A program made the position numbers and the translations under genes. The notes beneath the pieces are model-generated. The model had not been told where the DNA came from and did no database searches. It saw nothing but the letters and a program-made list of their open reading frames with translations. From Gordonia sp. UBA7599 (lineage in GTDB: Bacteria > Actinomycetota > Actinomycetes > Mycobacteriales > Mycobacteriaceae), in NCBI GenBank assembly GCA_002477755.1, contig DLKD01000062.1, forward strand, positions 1-64,000: a stretch of 64,000 bases of DNA, given 5' to 3'. How positions within the stretch are numbered: position 1 is the first letter of the stretch; each line of letters opens with the position of its first letter. Shown piece after piece: positions 32,230 through 41,381 of the stretch.

Positions 32230-33045
32230 ATGACGGACCGCATCGACGGCAACACCTTGCAAGGCGTATCCGCGACAACCCTCTGGACGTTGCGCAACCG
32301 CGCCGTCGAGGCCAAGCGCCCCGACGGGATCATCGACGACCCGTTGGCCGTCATGCTCTACGACACGATCGACTACGACTACGACAAGTTCGGTAAGCCG
32401 AGTCAGACCCACCCGCTGCGCGCACTGCTCGCCGACGCCACGACCCGCGACCACCTCGCGCGCCACCCGGGCGCGGCGGTGGTGAACCTCGGCGAGGGTC
32501 TGCAGACCAGCTTCTGGCGCGTCGGCGACCCGACCGTCCGCTGGGTGAGCGTCGACCTCGAGCCGGTCATCGACGTCCGCCGCCGACTCTTGCCCGCCGA
32601 TCCGCAGATCATCGAGTGCCCCACGTCGGCCCTGGACCGCAGCTGGTTCGACGCCGTGCCCGACGACCAACCGGTGCTCATCATCGCCGAGGGCTTGTTC
32701 ATGTACTTCCCGCCCGACGACGTGTGGGCGCTGTTGTCGGACATGGCGGCGCGCTTTGCAGGCGGCGGTCTGGTGTTCGACTCGATCCCCCACTGGTTCT
32801 CCAAGAAGACCCTCGCCGGACTCGACCTGACGAAGACCTACCGCACGCCACCGATGCCGTTCGCGCTCACCGTCGACGAGGCCGCGGCGATCCCCAAGCG
32901 TGTTCCGCGCATCACCGACACCGCCGACGTGATGCTCCCGAAAGGTCGCGGAGTGTGGGGCAACCCCCTCATGCGTTCCTCCGCGAACTGGCCGCTGATG
33001 CGCAACATCCGGCCGTGCGTGACGGTGGCCCGCTTCGCCGATTAG
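32230..33045 (+). CDS. Class I SAM methyltransferase, LCMT/PPM1-like
   Basis: The protein has 271 residues: MTDRIDGNTLQGVSATTLWT, then RNRAVEAKRPDGIIDDPLAV, the SAM-binding strand AAVVNLGEGLQTSFWRVGD (83-101, GEG in place of GCG), the acidic strand end WVSVDLEPVIDVRRRLLPAD, and LIIAEGLFMYFPPDDVWALL. This is the layout of leucine-carboxyl-methyltransferase-type O-methyltransferases. The substrate is unknown; such genes are abundant in mycolate-containing bacteria. TACCTT ends 6 nt before the ATG, suggesting a leaderless mRNA. Divergent from the Rv3662c-like gene. Confidence 0.85.
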   Translation: MTDRIDGNTLQGVSATTLWTLRNRAVEAKRPDGIIDDPLAVMLYDTIDYDYDKFGKPSQTHPLRALLADATTRDHLARHPGAAVVNLGEGLQTSFWRVGDPTVRWVSVDLEPVIDVRRRLLPADPQIIECPTSALDRSWFDAVPDDQPVLIIAEGLFMYFPPDDVWALLSDMAARFAGGGLVFDSIPHWFSKKTLAGLDLTKTYRTPPMPFALTVDEAAAIPKRVPRITDTADVMLPKGRGVWGNPLMRSSANWPLMRNIRPCVTVARFAD

Positions 33046-33132
33046 CGGCTCCGTTGCATGGGCGTTGCACTCGAATGTCCGATCTTCCCGGCATCCCTGC
33101 GCGAGCGCGACCGTCGTGACTACCCTCACAAT

Positions 33133-35073
33133 ATGTCTGCAAATCCGGCCATGTACCCCCCGCCCCCCGAGTTCGTCGAGCAGGCCAACGCCAGCGCCGA
33201 CATCTACGACCGCGCCGATGCCGACCGACTTGAGTATTGGGGCGAGCAGGCCCGCCGACTCGACTGGGAGACCCCGTTCACCGAGGTCCTCGATTGGTCG
33301 AACCCGCCCTTCGCGAAGTGGTTCCCCGGCGGCAAGCTCAACGTGGCGGTCAACTGCGTCGATCGCCACGTCGCGGCCGGCAACGGCGACCGTGTCGCCC
33401 TGCACTGGGTAGGCGAACCGGGCGACTCCCGCGACGTCACCTACGCACAGTTGAAGGACGAGGTGTGCAAGGCCGCCAACGCCTTCACCAATCTTGGGAT
33501 CCGCGCCGGTGACCGCGTCGCGATCTACATGCCGATGGTCCCCGAGGCGATCATCACGATGCTCGCCTGCGCACGCCTGGGCGCGACCCACTCGGTCGTA
33601 TTCGCCGGCTTCTCCGCCGCGGCACTGCGCTCGCGCGTCGACGACGCCGAGGCCAAGCTCGTCGTCACCACCGACGGCCAATACCGTCGCGGCCAGCCGG
33701 CACCGCTCAAGATCGCCGTCGACGAAGCGCTGGGCAGCGGCGACGATGCGGCCCCGTCGGTCGAGCACGTCCTCGTGGTGCGCCGCACCAACCACGACCC
33801 CGACCTGCCGTGGGTCCGGGGCCGCGACGTGTGGTGGGACGACACCGTCGATGAGGCGTCGCCCGAGCACGAGGCGGAGGCGTTCGACTCCAACCACCCG
33901 CTGTTCCTGCTGTACACGTCGGGCACCACGGGCAAGCCGAAGGGCATCGTGCACGGCTCCGGCGGTTTCCTGACGCAGGCCAGTTCGACGTTCCACAACG
34001 TCTTCGACCACAAGCCGGGCCGCGACGTGTTCTGGTGCGGCGCCGATATCGGCTGGGTGACCGGCCACACCTACATCGCCTACGCACCGCTCTCCAACGG
34101 AGCAACCGAGATCCTCTACGAGGGCACCCCGAACACCCCCAACGAGCACCGCCACTTCGAGATCATCGAGAAGTACGGGGTGACGATCTACTACATGGCG
34201 CCGACCCTGATCCGCACCTTCATGAAATGGGGTCGCGACATCCCCGACGCTCACGATCTGTCGTCCCTGCGGTTGCTCGGCAGCGTCGGCGAGCCCATCA
34301 ACCCCGAGGCGTGGCGGTGGTACCGCGACGCGATCGGCGGCAACCGCTGCCCCATCGTTGACACCTGGTGGCAGACCGAGACCGGATCGGCGATGATCTC
34401 GCCGCTGCCCGGCGTCACTGCGACCAAGCCCGGCTCGGCGATGCGCCCGCTGCCGGGGATCAGCGCCCGCATCGTCGACGACGACGCCAACGATGTCCCG
34501 CAGGGCGAGCAGGGTTACCTGGTCCTCGATCAGCCGTGGCCGTCGATGCTCCTGACCATCTGGGGCGACGACGACCGCTACCGCGACACCTATTGGTCAC
34601 GGTTCGCCGAGCAGGGCTGGTACTTCGCCGGTGACGGCGCGCGCTACGACGAGGACGGCGCCCTGTGGGTGCTCGGCCGCGTCGATGACGTGATGAATGT
34701 GTCGGGCCACCGCATCTCCACCTCCGAAGTCGAGTCGGCCCTGGTCAGCCACCCCGATGTCGCCGAGGCCGCCGTGATCGGCGCCTCCGACGAGACCACC
34801 GGTCAGGGCATCGTCGCGTTCGTCATCCTGCGCGAGGGGATCGGCGATACCGCTGACGATTTCGTCGAGGAGTTGCGCAAGCACGTGGCGGTCGAGATCT
34901 CACCGATTGCCAAGCCGCGCGAAGTCAACGTCGTGCCCGAGCTGCCGAAGACTCGGTCGGGAAAGATCATGCGGCGCCTCCTCAAGGACGTCGCCGAGGG
35001 CCGCGAACTCGGCGATACCTCGACGCTGGTCGACCCGAGCGTTTTCGAAGCCATCCGAAGTCGGCGGCAGTAG
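33133..35073 (+). CDS. acs: Acetyl-CoA synthetase (AMP-forming)
   Basis: The protein has 646 residues, the usual length. Acs features: ACS_N segment at the start, LFLLYTSGTTGKPKGIVHGS around 257-277 (P-loop), TWWQTETGSAMISPLPG for acyl-adenylate formation, WYFAGDGARYDEDGALWVLG with the hinge Asp, and RSGKIMRRLLKDVAEG at the C-terminus with the Lys that is acetylated to switch the enzyme off in other bacteria. It activates acetate to acetyl-CoA in the cytoplasm. TACCCT ends 6 nt before the ATG, so it is probably leaderless. Orthologous to Rv3667. CRP-type control of acs is usual, but no site is clear here. Confidence 0.95.
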   Translation: MSANPAMYPPPPEFVEQANASADIYDRADADRLEYWGEQARRLDWETPFTEVLDWSNPPFAKWFPGGKLNVAVNCVDRHVAAGNGDRVALHWVGEPGDSRDVTYAQLKDEVCKAANAFTNLGIRAGDRVAIYMPMVPEAIITMLACARLGATHSVVFAGFSAAALRSRVDDAEAKLVVTTDGQYRRGQPAPLKIAVDEALGSGDDAAPSVEHVLVVRRTNHDPDLPWVRGRDVWWDDTVDEASPEHEAEAFDSNHPLFLLYTSGTTGKPKGIVHGSGGFLTQASSTFHNVFDHKPGRDVFWCGADIGWVTGHTYIAYAPLSNGATEILYEGTPNTPNEHRHFEIIEKYGVTIYYMAPTLIRTFMKWGRDIPDAHDLSSLRLLGSVGEPINPEAWRWYRDAIGGNRCPIVDTWWQTETGSAMISPLPGVTATKPGSAMRPLPGISARIVDDDANDVPQGEQGYLVLDQPWPSMLLTIWGDDDRYRDTYWSRFAEQGWYFAGDGARYDEDGALWVLGRVDDVMNVSGHRISTSEVESALVSHPDVAEAAVIGASDETTGQGIVAFVILREGIGDTADDFVEELRKHVAVEISPIAKPREVNVVPELPKTRSGKIMRRLLKDVAEGRELGDTSTLVDPSVFEAIRSRRQ

Positions 35074-35137
35074 TCGTCCTCCCGCAGTGCCGGGCATGGC
35101 AACATAGCCTGGGTACCCATCTACGGAGGACGACGAC

Positions 35138-35656
35138 GTGACCGGTAAGAAGCCGCATTCGCCTGTGCCCGGACCGACCCAGCCGGTGCCGGCTATCCCG
35201 CTGTCGGATGCCAACGCGGGCCCCAGCGGCGAACCGACCATCGGCAATCTGGTCAAAGACGCCACCGCACAGGTCTCGACGCTGTTCCGCGGCGAGGTCG
35301 CGCTCGCCAAGGCCGAGCTCACCGCGGAGGCCAAGAAGGCCGGTGCGGGCACCGGTCTTCTCGCCGCCGCCGGTGTCATGCTGCTGTACACGAGCCTGTT
35401 CTTCTTCATCTTCCTCGGCGCACTGCTGATGATCTGGCTGCCCGGATGGGCGGCGTTCGGCATCGTGTTCCTACTGCTGCTGATCATCACGATCGCGGCC
35501 GCCGGCTTCGGATACGTCGTCTTCCGTCGTATGCGCGCGCCGAGCAAGACCATCGAGTCGGTGACGTCGCTGAAGTCCGTCATTCCCGGCCAGTCGCAGC
35601 TCGAGCCCGGCTCCTCGTCGGCGCACCCGCAGTTGCCGCCGGTGCGCTCCCACTGA
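35138..35656 (+). CDS. Phage-holin-family (Holin_X) membrane protein
   Basis: The protein has 172 residues from a GTG at 35138, after GGAGGACGACGAC. A proline-rich cytoplasmic N-terminus is followed by an amphipathic helix (IGNLVKDATAQVSTLFRGEV, LAKAELTAEAKKAG), two TM segments (LLAAAGVMLLYTSLFFFIFL, AAFGIVFLLLLIITIAAAGF) and a Ser/Pro-rich tail. This is the Holin_X/DUF1469 pattern, common next to actinobacterial envelope genes and not a phage lysis gene. Same place as Rv3669 in M. tuberculosis. Role unknown; it may shape the membrane or assist the neighbouring hydrolase and MarP. Confidence 0.8.
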   Translation: MTGKKPHSPVPGPTQPVPAIPLSDANAGPSGEPTIGNLVKDATAQVSTLFRGEVALAKAELTAEAKKAGAGTGLLAAAGVMLLYTSLFFFIFLGALLMIWLPGWAAFGIVFLLLLIITIAAAGFGYVVFRRMRAPSKTIESVTSLKSVIPGQSQLEPGSSSAHPQLPPVRSH

Positions 35657-35669
35657 CTCGTAGGACTGC

Positions 35670-36608
35670 GTGAGCGCACCCGACCCGTCTGTCGTCCGGT
35701 TCGAAGGCCCCTGGACGCACTTCGATGTCCGTTCGAACGGGCTTCGTTTCCATGCCGTCGAGGCCTCCCCTCGACTGCCCGCCGACGCACCCCTGGTGCT
35801 GATGCTGCACGGGTTCGGCGAGTTCTGGTGGAGTTGGCGGCACCAGCTCACGTCGCTCACCGAGGCCGGTTATCGAGCCGTTGCGGTCGACCTGCGCGGC
35901 TACGGGGACTCCGACAAGCCACCGCGCGGCTATGACGGCTGGACGCTGGCCGGTGATACCAACGGACTCATCCGCTCACTGGGCCACTCGAACGCCACTC
36001 TGGTGGGCCACGCCGACGGCGGGCTGGTGTGTTGGGGCACGGCGGCGTTGCACCCGCGCGTCGTGTCGCGCATCGCCGTTGTCGCCTCTCCGCATCCGAT
36101 CGCGCTGCGTCGGGCGGTGCTGCGCAACAAGGATCAGCGGGACGCGTTCCTCGGCGGATTCCTCTACAAGCAGTTGCCACGATTCGGCGAGCGAACACTG
36201 ACGAAGAACAACGGCGCCTACCTCCTGGACTACTTCCGCGACCGTGCCGGTGCGCGCTGGAAAGAGTCATGGGAGTTCGACGAGGTGCTCGCACGCAATC
36301 GCGAGGCCATCCAGATCCCCGGCGTCGCCCACTGCATGCTGGAGTACCAGCGATGGGCATACCGGTCCCAGTTCCGCCCGGACGGCATGCGGTTCATGGA
36401 TCTGATGGACACCCAGCTGGGCGTCCCGGTCCTGGCGCTGCGGGGCCGCGACGACTCCTACATCACCAACGCGACGATGGCGGCCAGCCGTGACTGGGCT
36501 CCGCGATTCGACTATTGGCAGGTGCCGGGTGCGGGACACTTCGTCCACGAGGAGCAGCCCGACCGGACCACCAAACTCCTGCTGGACTGGCTCGCGAAGG
36601 ACGACTGA
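35670..36608 (+). CDS. ephE: Alpha/beta hydrolase, epoxide-hydrolase-like EphE
   Basis: The protein has 312 residues, GTG start at 35670, 13 nt after the holin-like gene. Oxyanion HGFGEFWWSWRHQ at 47-59; nucleophile elbow LVGHADGGL with Asp116 (an Asp, as in epoxide hydrolases and dehalogenases, rather than Ser); LRGYGDSDKPPRG before it; acid and His late in LRGRDDSYITN and GAGHFVHEEQPD. It would hydrolyse epoxides or related compounds in the cytoplasm. Orthologous position Rv3670. The natural substrate is unknown. Confidence 0.85.
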   Translation: MSAPDPSVVRFEGPWTHFDVRSNGLRFHAVEASPRLPADAPLVLMLHGFGEFWWSWRHQLTSLTEAGYRAVAVDLRGYGDSDKPPRGYDGWTLAGDTNGLIRSLGHSNATLVGHADGGLVCWGTAALHPRVVSRIAVVASPHPIALRRAVLRNKDQRDAFLGGFLYKQLPRFGERTLTKNNGAYLLDYFRDRAGARWKESWEFDEVLARNREAIQIPGVAHCMLEYQRWAYRSQFRPDGMRFMDLMDTQLGVPVLALRGRDDSYITNATMAASRDWAPRFDYWQVPGAGHFVHEEQPDRTTKLLLDWLAKDD

Positions 36609-36609
36609 C

Positions 36610-37806
36610 TCAGCCGGACACGCACGCCCCGGTCGGCACCGCCGCCTCGGATTCTCCGCCCTGGGCGGAGTGAGAGCGAAGCTGCGCGGCGGTGAGCGCG
36701 AAGCCCGTCTCATCGCTCGCCTTGTCGCTGGCCCCGAACACCATGCCGGCCACCTCACCCTCCGGGGTGATCATCGGACCTCCCGAGTTCCCCGGACGGA
36801 TGTCACCACGCAGCATGTACGCCTCACGCCGTGCGGGATTCGCACCGTAGATGTCGGGCGAGGACAGGTTGACCCGGCCGCGCACGCGCAACGGGATCGC
36901 ACGGAACGGGCCGTCTTCGGGGTACCCGAGGGCCACGGCGTCCGCGCCGGTGGCCAGCGTCTCGTCGGCGAAGCGCAGCGGGCGGTGCTCCAACCCCGGG
37001 ACGTCGAGGACGGCGACGTCGACCTGCGGGTCGAACAGGACGACCCGCGCGGCGAGCACTGCCGACCCGGCCTGCACGGTGACCCGCGTCGTCCCGGCCA
37101 CGACGTGCGCGTTGGTCATCACCCGCTCGGGCGCGAACACAAATCCGCTGCCCTCCAGCGCCCGCTGGCACGACGGCGCCTCGCCACGGATCTTGACCAC
37201 CGAGTTCCGCGCCTGCCCGACTGCGGGTACCTGCGACAACCGCTGGTTGGGCGGGTCGACGGGGGTGATCGTCGTGCGCCCGTACGGTCCGATGGCATCG
37301 GGCAGACCCGAATCGTTGAGTAGCGCACGGAAGCCGTCGGGCACGCCGCGCAGCCATCCCGGCGCAGCATCGCCGACGGCGGTGAGCACCCGCGAGTCCT
37401 CCACCGCCCCGGCGGCCGCTGCGAGCGAGGAATCACGGATCGGGGTGGCCAACAACCAGGCCGCGATGACCACCGCTGCGGCCTGCAGGACCATGCCCAC
37501 CACACTGTCGAGGGTGCGCACCGGTGTCGACCGGAGTCGCTCGCGCATCGCCCGACCGACGATCATCCCGGCGACTTCGCCGACGACGACGAGGACGACC
37601 AGCGCACCGATCCCGACAACCATCCTGGTCGGCGCGGAGTCGATCCCGGAGATCAGCCGCGGGGCCACGAGGATGCCCGCGACGGCCCCGATCACGAGGC
37701 CGACCAGTGACATCGCCGAGGCGAGCACTCCCTGCCGATAGCCGGAGATCCCGGCGATGACCACCAGGACCGCGATCCCGACGTCGATCACCAGGCCGGC
37801 ATTCAC
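36610..37806 (-). CDS. marP: MarP-type membrane-anchored periplasmic serine protease
   Basis: The protein has 398 residues. Four TM helices of a CvpA-like domain occupy residues 5-125 (AVLVVIAGISGYRQGVLASA, VVGIGALVVLVVVGEVAGM, VVGMVLQAAAVVIAAWLLA). The chymotrypsin-like protease follows: His234 in MTNAHVVAGTT, Asp263 in QVDVAVLDVPG, Ser341 in RPGNSGGPMI. Cys213 and Cys395 match the pair that forms the activity-controlling disulfide in M. tuberculosis MarP. Family role: survival in acid and oxidative stress by processing envelope hydrolases. It is the last gene of a minus-strand run with the Nudix and TlpA genes and overlaps the Nudix stop by 4 nt. Confidence 0.92.
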   Translation of the reverse strand: MNAGLVIDVGIAVLVVIAGISGYRQGVLASAMSLVGLVIGAVAGILVAPRLISGIDSAPTRMVVGIGALVVLVVVGEVAGMIVGRAMRERLRSTPVRTLDSVVGMVLQAAAVVIAAWLLATPIRDSSLAAAAGAVEDSRVLTAVGDAAPGWLRGVPDGFRALLNDSGLPDAIGPYGRTTITPVDPPNQRLSQVPAVGQARNSVVKIRGEAPSCQRALEGSGFVFAPERVMTNAHVVAGTTRVTVQAGSAVLAARVVLFDPQVDVAVLDVPGLEHRPLRFADETLATGADAVALGYPEDGPFRAIPLRVRGRVNLSSPDIYGANPARREAYMLRGDIRPGNSGGPMITPEGEVAGMVFGASDKASDETGFALTAAQLRSHSAQGGESEAAVPTGACVSG

Positions 37807-38699
37807 CGCCTGTCCCCCGCGGGGGCCTCGTCACCGTCGAGGTCGTCACCGTCGAGGTCGTCACCGTCGCCGTCGAAGTCGTCGGCGTCCGGGGGGAACG
37901 GCAGGTCCAGCGGGAGCCCGTGGTCCTGCTCAGAGCGAGCCGACGCGATCGCCTCGTCGAGGGGCCGCACGTCGTCGGTATTCCACGGCACGTCCCATCG
38001 ACACGCTTTGCTGATCGCGTCGAACAGCCCGCCGGTGAAGCCCCACACCAGCATCCCGTCGACGAGGAACGCCGGCCCCTGATACACGCGGCCGCCCAGG
38101 AAGTCGCGGCGCACCTGGAAGCGGTTGGCCGGGTCGAGCAGTTCGGCGACGCGGACGCGGGCGACGCGCGCCGTCTCGCCCTGATCTACCGCCCACACCG
38201 GGCTCGGACGCTCCCAATAGCTCAGGACCGGGACGACCTCGAACGGGCTGGGCAGCGTGGAGAACGACGGCAGATTGGCGAGCACGCGCACGCCGTCAGG
38301 GTCGAGCCCGGTCTCCTCCTGCGCCTCCCGCAGTGCGGTGCGCACCGGGTAGTCCTCCCCCTCGTCGTGCGCACCGCCGGGAAAAGCGACCTGGCCACTG
38401 TGCTGGCGCAGCGTGGTGGCTCGCTCGAGCAACAGGATCTCCGCGTCGTCGGGCAGCCCGCCCGGGCGCGCCGGATCAGCGTCGAACCTTCCGGACAGCA
38501 GAACCAGGACGGCGGCGGCACGGCGGTTGCGGGCTTTCACCATCATCCGCGCCAGCCGAGCGCGGTCACCGCCGCGGTTGTTGACGATGGTGGTCAGCTG
38601 CGTGACGTCGCCGGTCAGCGCGTGCATCCACGGCGGGATCAACCCATCGTCGACAAGCGGACCGGTGGGGAATCCCGTCGGCATCGGTCGGCCACTCAT
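37803..38699 (-). CDS. Nudix hydrolase, CoA pyrophosphatase-like, with acidic tail
   Basis: The protein has 298 residues. Nudix box GGAHDEGEDYPVRTALREAQ then EETGL at 108-132 (G-x5-E-x7-REuxEE); the NuCoA-like stretch LLLERATTLRQHSGQVAFPG precedes it. These enzymes split CoA and related nucleotides. The C-terminal 25 residues are almost only Asp and Gly (DFDGDGDDLDGDDLDGDE), encoded by a 15-bp tandem repeat. Starts at 38699, overlapping the TlpA-like stop by 4 nt; its own stop overlaps the marP start. Orthologous position Rv3672c. Confidence 0.88.
   Translation of the reverse strand: MSGRPMPTGFPTGPLVDDGLIPPWMHALTGDVTQLTTIVNNRGGDRARLARMMVKARNRRAAAVLVLLSGRFDADPARPGGLPDDAEILLLERATTLRQHSGQVAFPGGAHDEGEDYPVRTALREAQEETGLDPDGVRVLANLPSFSTLPSPFEVVPVLSYWERPSPVWAVDQGETARVARVRVAELLDPANRFQVRRDFLGGRVYQGPAFLVDGMLVWGFTGGLFDAISKACRWDVPWNTDDVRPLDEAIASARSEQDHGLPLDLPFPPDADDFDGDGDDLDGDDLDGDEAPAGDRR
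37829..37876. repeat. 15-bp tandem repeat encoding Asp-Gly-rich tail
   Basis: The unit gtcaccgtcgaggtc occurs twice in full and continues with degenerate copies (gtcaccgtcgccgtcgaagtc). It lies in frame in the Nudix gene, so slippage would change tail length without breaking the frame. Confidence 0.8.
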
Positions 38700-39382
38700 A
38701 CTGCCACCCCCAAGTACTTGCGGGTGTCGGCGGCGAGGTCGTCGGGGCTCTCATACAGGCGCACCGGCGCACCGGCCACGGTCCCGTCGGCCCGTACGAA
38801 CACCGTCGACGGCAAGACCTGCCGCACGCCCAGCGCCCGCGCCATCGCGCCGGTCTGGTCGAGCACCGTCGGAACATGGACGTCGACCTCGGCCAACAGG
38901 GCCAGTGCAAGGTAGGCGTCCGCGCCCTGTTTGTCGTGGGCGGCCAGGACGGTGACGCTGTCGCCGGCACGGGCGGCGAAGGCATCCAGCACCGGAAGTT
39001 CGCGGCGACACGGCCCGCACCAGGTTGCCCAGATGTTGACGACAAGTGGACGCCCAGCGGTCGCCACCCCGATGTCGATCTGGCGTCCGTCGGCAAGACA
39101 GGTCACCATCACTCCGTTCAGCACCGAGTTCGGCCCTACGGCACCGCCGGTGTCGGGGCACCCCCGCAGGGCCGCTCGGGTCCGGACCTCGGCCAGTTCG
39201 GCAGGGTCGGGCCGCGACGACGGGAGGGGCCGCGGCGCAGCGCCCGACGCGGTCGGCGCGCCAGTCTGAGGAGCGCTTGATCGCGGCCAGATAGCCAGCA
39301 CCATCGCAAAGACGAGGACGCCGAACACGACGGTCCAGCGGAACACCGATGAGCGCAACACCTCGCGCACCGATCCGCTCAC
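38696..39382 (-). CDS. TlpA/ResA-like membrane-anchored thioredoxin
   Basis: The protein has 228 residues from a GTG at 39382 (VSGSVREVLRSSVFRWTVVF). One N-terminal TM (15-33) anchors it with the thioredoxin domain outside. Active site WATWCGPCRREL with CGPC at 122-125, and cis-Pro region QVLPSTVFVRADG. Two further Cys (GCPDTGG at 75, VTCLADG at 95) could form a structural disulfide. It is a thiol-disulfide oxidoreductase of the envelope, plausibly linked to MarP's disulfide or to cytochrome maturation. Rv3673c position. An alternative start at 39451 would overlap nth. Confidence 0.85.
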   Translation of the reverse strand: MSGSVREVLRSSVFRWTVVFGVLVFAMVLAIWPRSSAPQTGAPTASGAAPRPLPSSRPDPAELAEVRTRAALRGCPDTGGAVGPNSVLNGVMVTCLADGRQIDIGVATAGRPLVVNIWATWCGPCRRELPVLDAFAARAGDSVTVLAAHDKQGADAYLALALLAEVDVHVPTVLDQTGAMARALGVRQVLPSTVFVRADGTVAGAPVRLYESPDDLAADTRKYLGVAV

Positions 39383-39440
39383 CGCGTCCACCCGGTCACG
39401 ATCAGCCCGGTGACAGCGCACCTGGTCACGAGGCACCCAC

Positions 39441-40190
39441 TCACGAGGCACTCATCCCGACGAGGGCGAGCAGATGATCGGTCTCGGGCCCCTTCACCAG
39501 CTTGGCGGCGGCTTCCTTCTCCACCGGGCCCTCGCCATAGGACGGGCAGTCGCGGGCGATGAAGCACACGCCGCACGCCGGTTTGCGAGCGTGGCAGACA
39601 CGGCGGCCGTGGAAGATGACGCGGTGGGAGTAGTCGGTCCAGTCGCGGCGCTCGATAAGACCACCGATGACTTTTTCGACCTTCACCGGATCGGTCTCCT
39701 CGGTCAGCCCCCAGCGGCGCACGAGTCGGCCGAAATGAGTGTCGACGGTGAGGCCCGGAACACCGAATGCGTTGCCCAACACCACGTTTGCCGTCTTGCG
39801 GCCGAATCCGGGAAGCGTGACGAGCTCCTCCAGCGTGCCCGGGACCTCGCCGTCGAAACGCTCCACTAACGCCTGGCCGAGGCCGATGATCGAATTCGCC
39901 TTGTTGCGGTAGAACCCGGTCGGCCGGATGAGTTCCTCGAGTTCGACGCGGTTCGCGCCGGCGTAGTCGGCCGCGCTGCGATACCGGGCGAACAGCGCCG
40001 GGGTCGTCTGGTTCACTCGCACGTCGGTGCACTGCGCGGAAAGGATTGTCGCGACCGACAACTCCAGCGGCGTGGTGAAGTCCAGCTCGCAGTACACGTG
40101 GGGGAAAGCGACGGTCAGCTCCCGGTTGATCCGGCGGGCACGGCGCACCAGGGACAGGTGCGTCGGCTGCTTGCCTCCCGTGCTCACCAA
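39441..40190 (-). CDS. nth: Endonuclease III (DNA glycosylase/AP lyase)
   Basis: The protein has 249 residues. The HhH motif with catalytic Lys is [20 protein letters not shown] (Lys132); catalytic Asp150 is in [11 protein letters not shown]; a 4Fe-4S cluster is formed by C-x6-C-x2-C-x5-C at 199, 206, 209 and 215 ([17 protein letters not shown]). It removes oxidised pyrimidines and cuts the abasic site. Orthologous to Rv3674c; divergent from the small membrane protein gene. Confidence 0.95.
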   Translation of the reverse strand: MVSTGGKQPTHLSLVRRARRINRELTVAFPHVYCELDFTTPLELSVATILSAQCTDVRVNQTTPALFARYRSAADYAGANRVELEELIRPTGFYRNKANSIIGLGQALVERFDGEVPGTLEELVTLPGFGRKTANVVLGNAFGVPGLTVDTHFGRLVRRWGLTEETDPVKVEKVIGGLIERRDWTDYSHRVIFHGRRVCHARKPACGVCFIARDCPSYGEGPVEKEAAAKLVKGPETDHLLALVGMSAS

Positions 40191-40306
40191 CCCAGAGTAG
40201 CTTTGCGCCGCGCACCCGCCGCGATCGGCAACGGCGGTTGTAACGATGGTGTGAAGACACGTCGGTTCCGTGGCCGGGGGCGCCGCAATGTTGTTAACTG
40301 TTCGAC

Positions 40307-40540
40307 ATGCAGGGACTGGCGGCGATTCTCTATCCTCTGCTTCTCATGCTGGTCGCCCTTGGCATGGAGCGGCTGGAGAAACTGGTAACGAGGGGATCGG
40401 GCGCAGTGAGCCCGGACCAGGTGGATTCACTGTTGACCGGAGTCCGCGTCACCGACGCCGAGATCGTCGAGGTGGCCGAGGTCGCGGTCCTGCCGACGAC
40501 CTTCCCCGACACCGCCGACAGCGCTCGTCGAGCCAGCTGA
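40307..40540 (+). CDS. Small membrane protein (Rv3675-like), 77 aa
   Basis: One N-terminal TM helix ([20 protein letters not shown]) is followed by a short basic stretch and an acidic, valine-rich tail ([20 protein letters not shown]). It lies between nth and crp, as Rv3675 does in M. tuberculosis. Function is unknown. The upstream stretch has tgttaac resembling a -10 about 8 nt before the ATG and no SD, so it may be leaderless. Confidence 0.75.
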   Translation: MQGLAAILYPLLLMLVALGMERLEKLVTRGSGAVSPDQVDSLLTGVRVTDAEIVEVAEVAVLPTTFPDTADSARRAS

Positions 40541-40665
40541 AACCCATCGGGTCAAACGTGACCCATCCAACAATTCCGGCCTTCTTTCCAGTAGCCTTGT
40601 GATTTGTTGAGCGGGTGGGCTGAATGGCCCGTCCCCAGGTTGTGACGCGATAAGAGAGGTTCACC

Positions 40666-41340
40666 GTGGACGAGGTTCTGGCACGGGCAGGCATTTTCCA
40701 GGGCGTCGAGCCCAGCGCTGTGGCGGCGCTGTCCCAGCAGCTTCAGCCGGTCGAGTTCCCGCGCGGGCACGTGATCTTCAACGAGGGCGAGCCGGGCGAC
40801 CGTCTCTACATCATCCAGTCGGGCAAAGTGAAGCTCGGCCGACGCTCCCCCGACGGCCGCGAGAACCTTCTGACGATCATGGGTCCGTCGGACATGTTCG
40901 GTGAGCTCTCGATCTTCGACCCCGGACCGCGCACCTCGTCGGCGACGACGGTGACCGAAGTCCGCGCGGTGTCGATGGACCGCGACGCGCTCAAGGGCTG
41001 GATCCAGGACCGCCCCGACATCGCCGAGCAGCTCCTGCGCGTGTTGGCCCGCCGCCTGCGCCGCACCAACAACAACCTCGCGGATCTGATCTTCACCGAC
41101 GTCCCCGGGCGCGTGGCCAAGCAGCTGCTGCAGCTGGCACAGCGCTTCGGTACGCAGGAGAACGGTTCGCTGCGCGTGACCCACGACCTCACCCAGGAGG
41201 AGATCGCTCAGCTGGTCGGTGCCTCGCGCGAGACCGTGAACAAGGCGCTGGCCGATTTCGCCCAGCGCGGCTGGCTGCGCCTCGAGGGCAAGAGCGTGCT
41301 GATCGCCGACTCCGAGCGCCTCGCGCGCCGGGCCCGCTGA
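40666..41340 (+). CDS. crp: CRP/FNR-family regulator (cAMP receptor protein, GlxR/Crp)
   Basis: The protein has 224 residues from a GTG with AGAGAGG upstream. The cyclic nucleotide-binding domain reads [32 protein letters not shown] and [20 protein letters not shown], with the phosphate-binding GELSIFD...RTSSA pattern. After the long dimer helix ([20 protein letters not shown]) the winged helix is [20 protein letters not shown]. It binds TGTGA-N6-TCACA boxes; candidate sites are described here near Ms1 and whiB4. Orthologous to Rv3676 and to corynebacterial GlxR. Confidence 0.95.
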   Translation: MDEVLARAGIFQGVEPSAVAALSQQLQPVEFPRGHVIFNEGEPGDRLYIIQSGKVKLGRRSPDGRENLLTIMGPSDMFGELSIFDPGPRTSSATTVTEVRAVSMDRDALKGWIQDRPDIAEQLLRVLARRLRRTNNNLADLIFTDVPGRVAKQLLQLAQRFGTQENGSLRVTHDLTQEEIAQLVGASRETVNKALADFAQRGWLRLEGKSVLIADSERLARRAR

Positions 41341-41364
41341 CCCGACTATCCGACGTCCATCGGT

Positions 41365-41381
41365 GCGCTCATTCTGAGCGC
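41365..41381. terminator. Bidirectional hairpin between crp and the MBL-fold gene
   Basis: gcgctca-ttc-tgagcgc is a 7-bp perfect stem that includes the stop codon of the MBL gene and lies 24 nt after the crp stop. Both genes end here. Confidence 0.5.

Noticed and set aside
32194..34254. A 686-codon open frame on the minus strand
   Set aside because: It runs antisense over the methyltransferase and acs, has Val/Arg/Gly-rich content without domains, and is a by-product of high GC in third positions.
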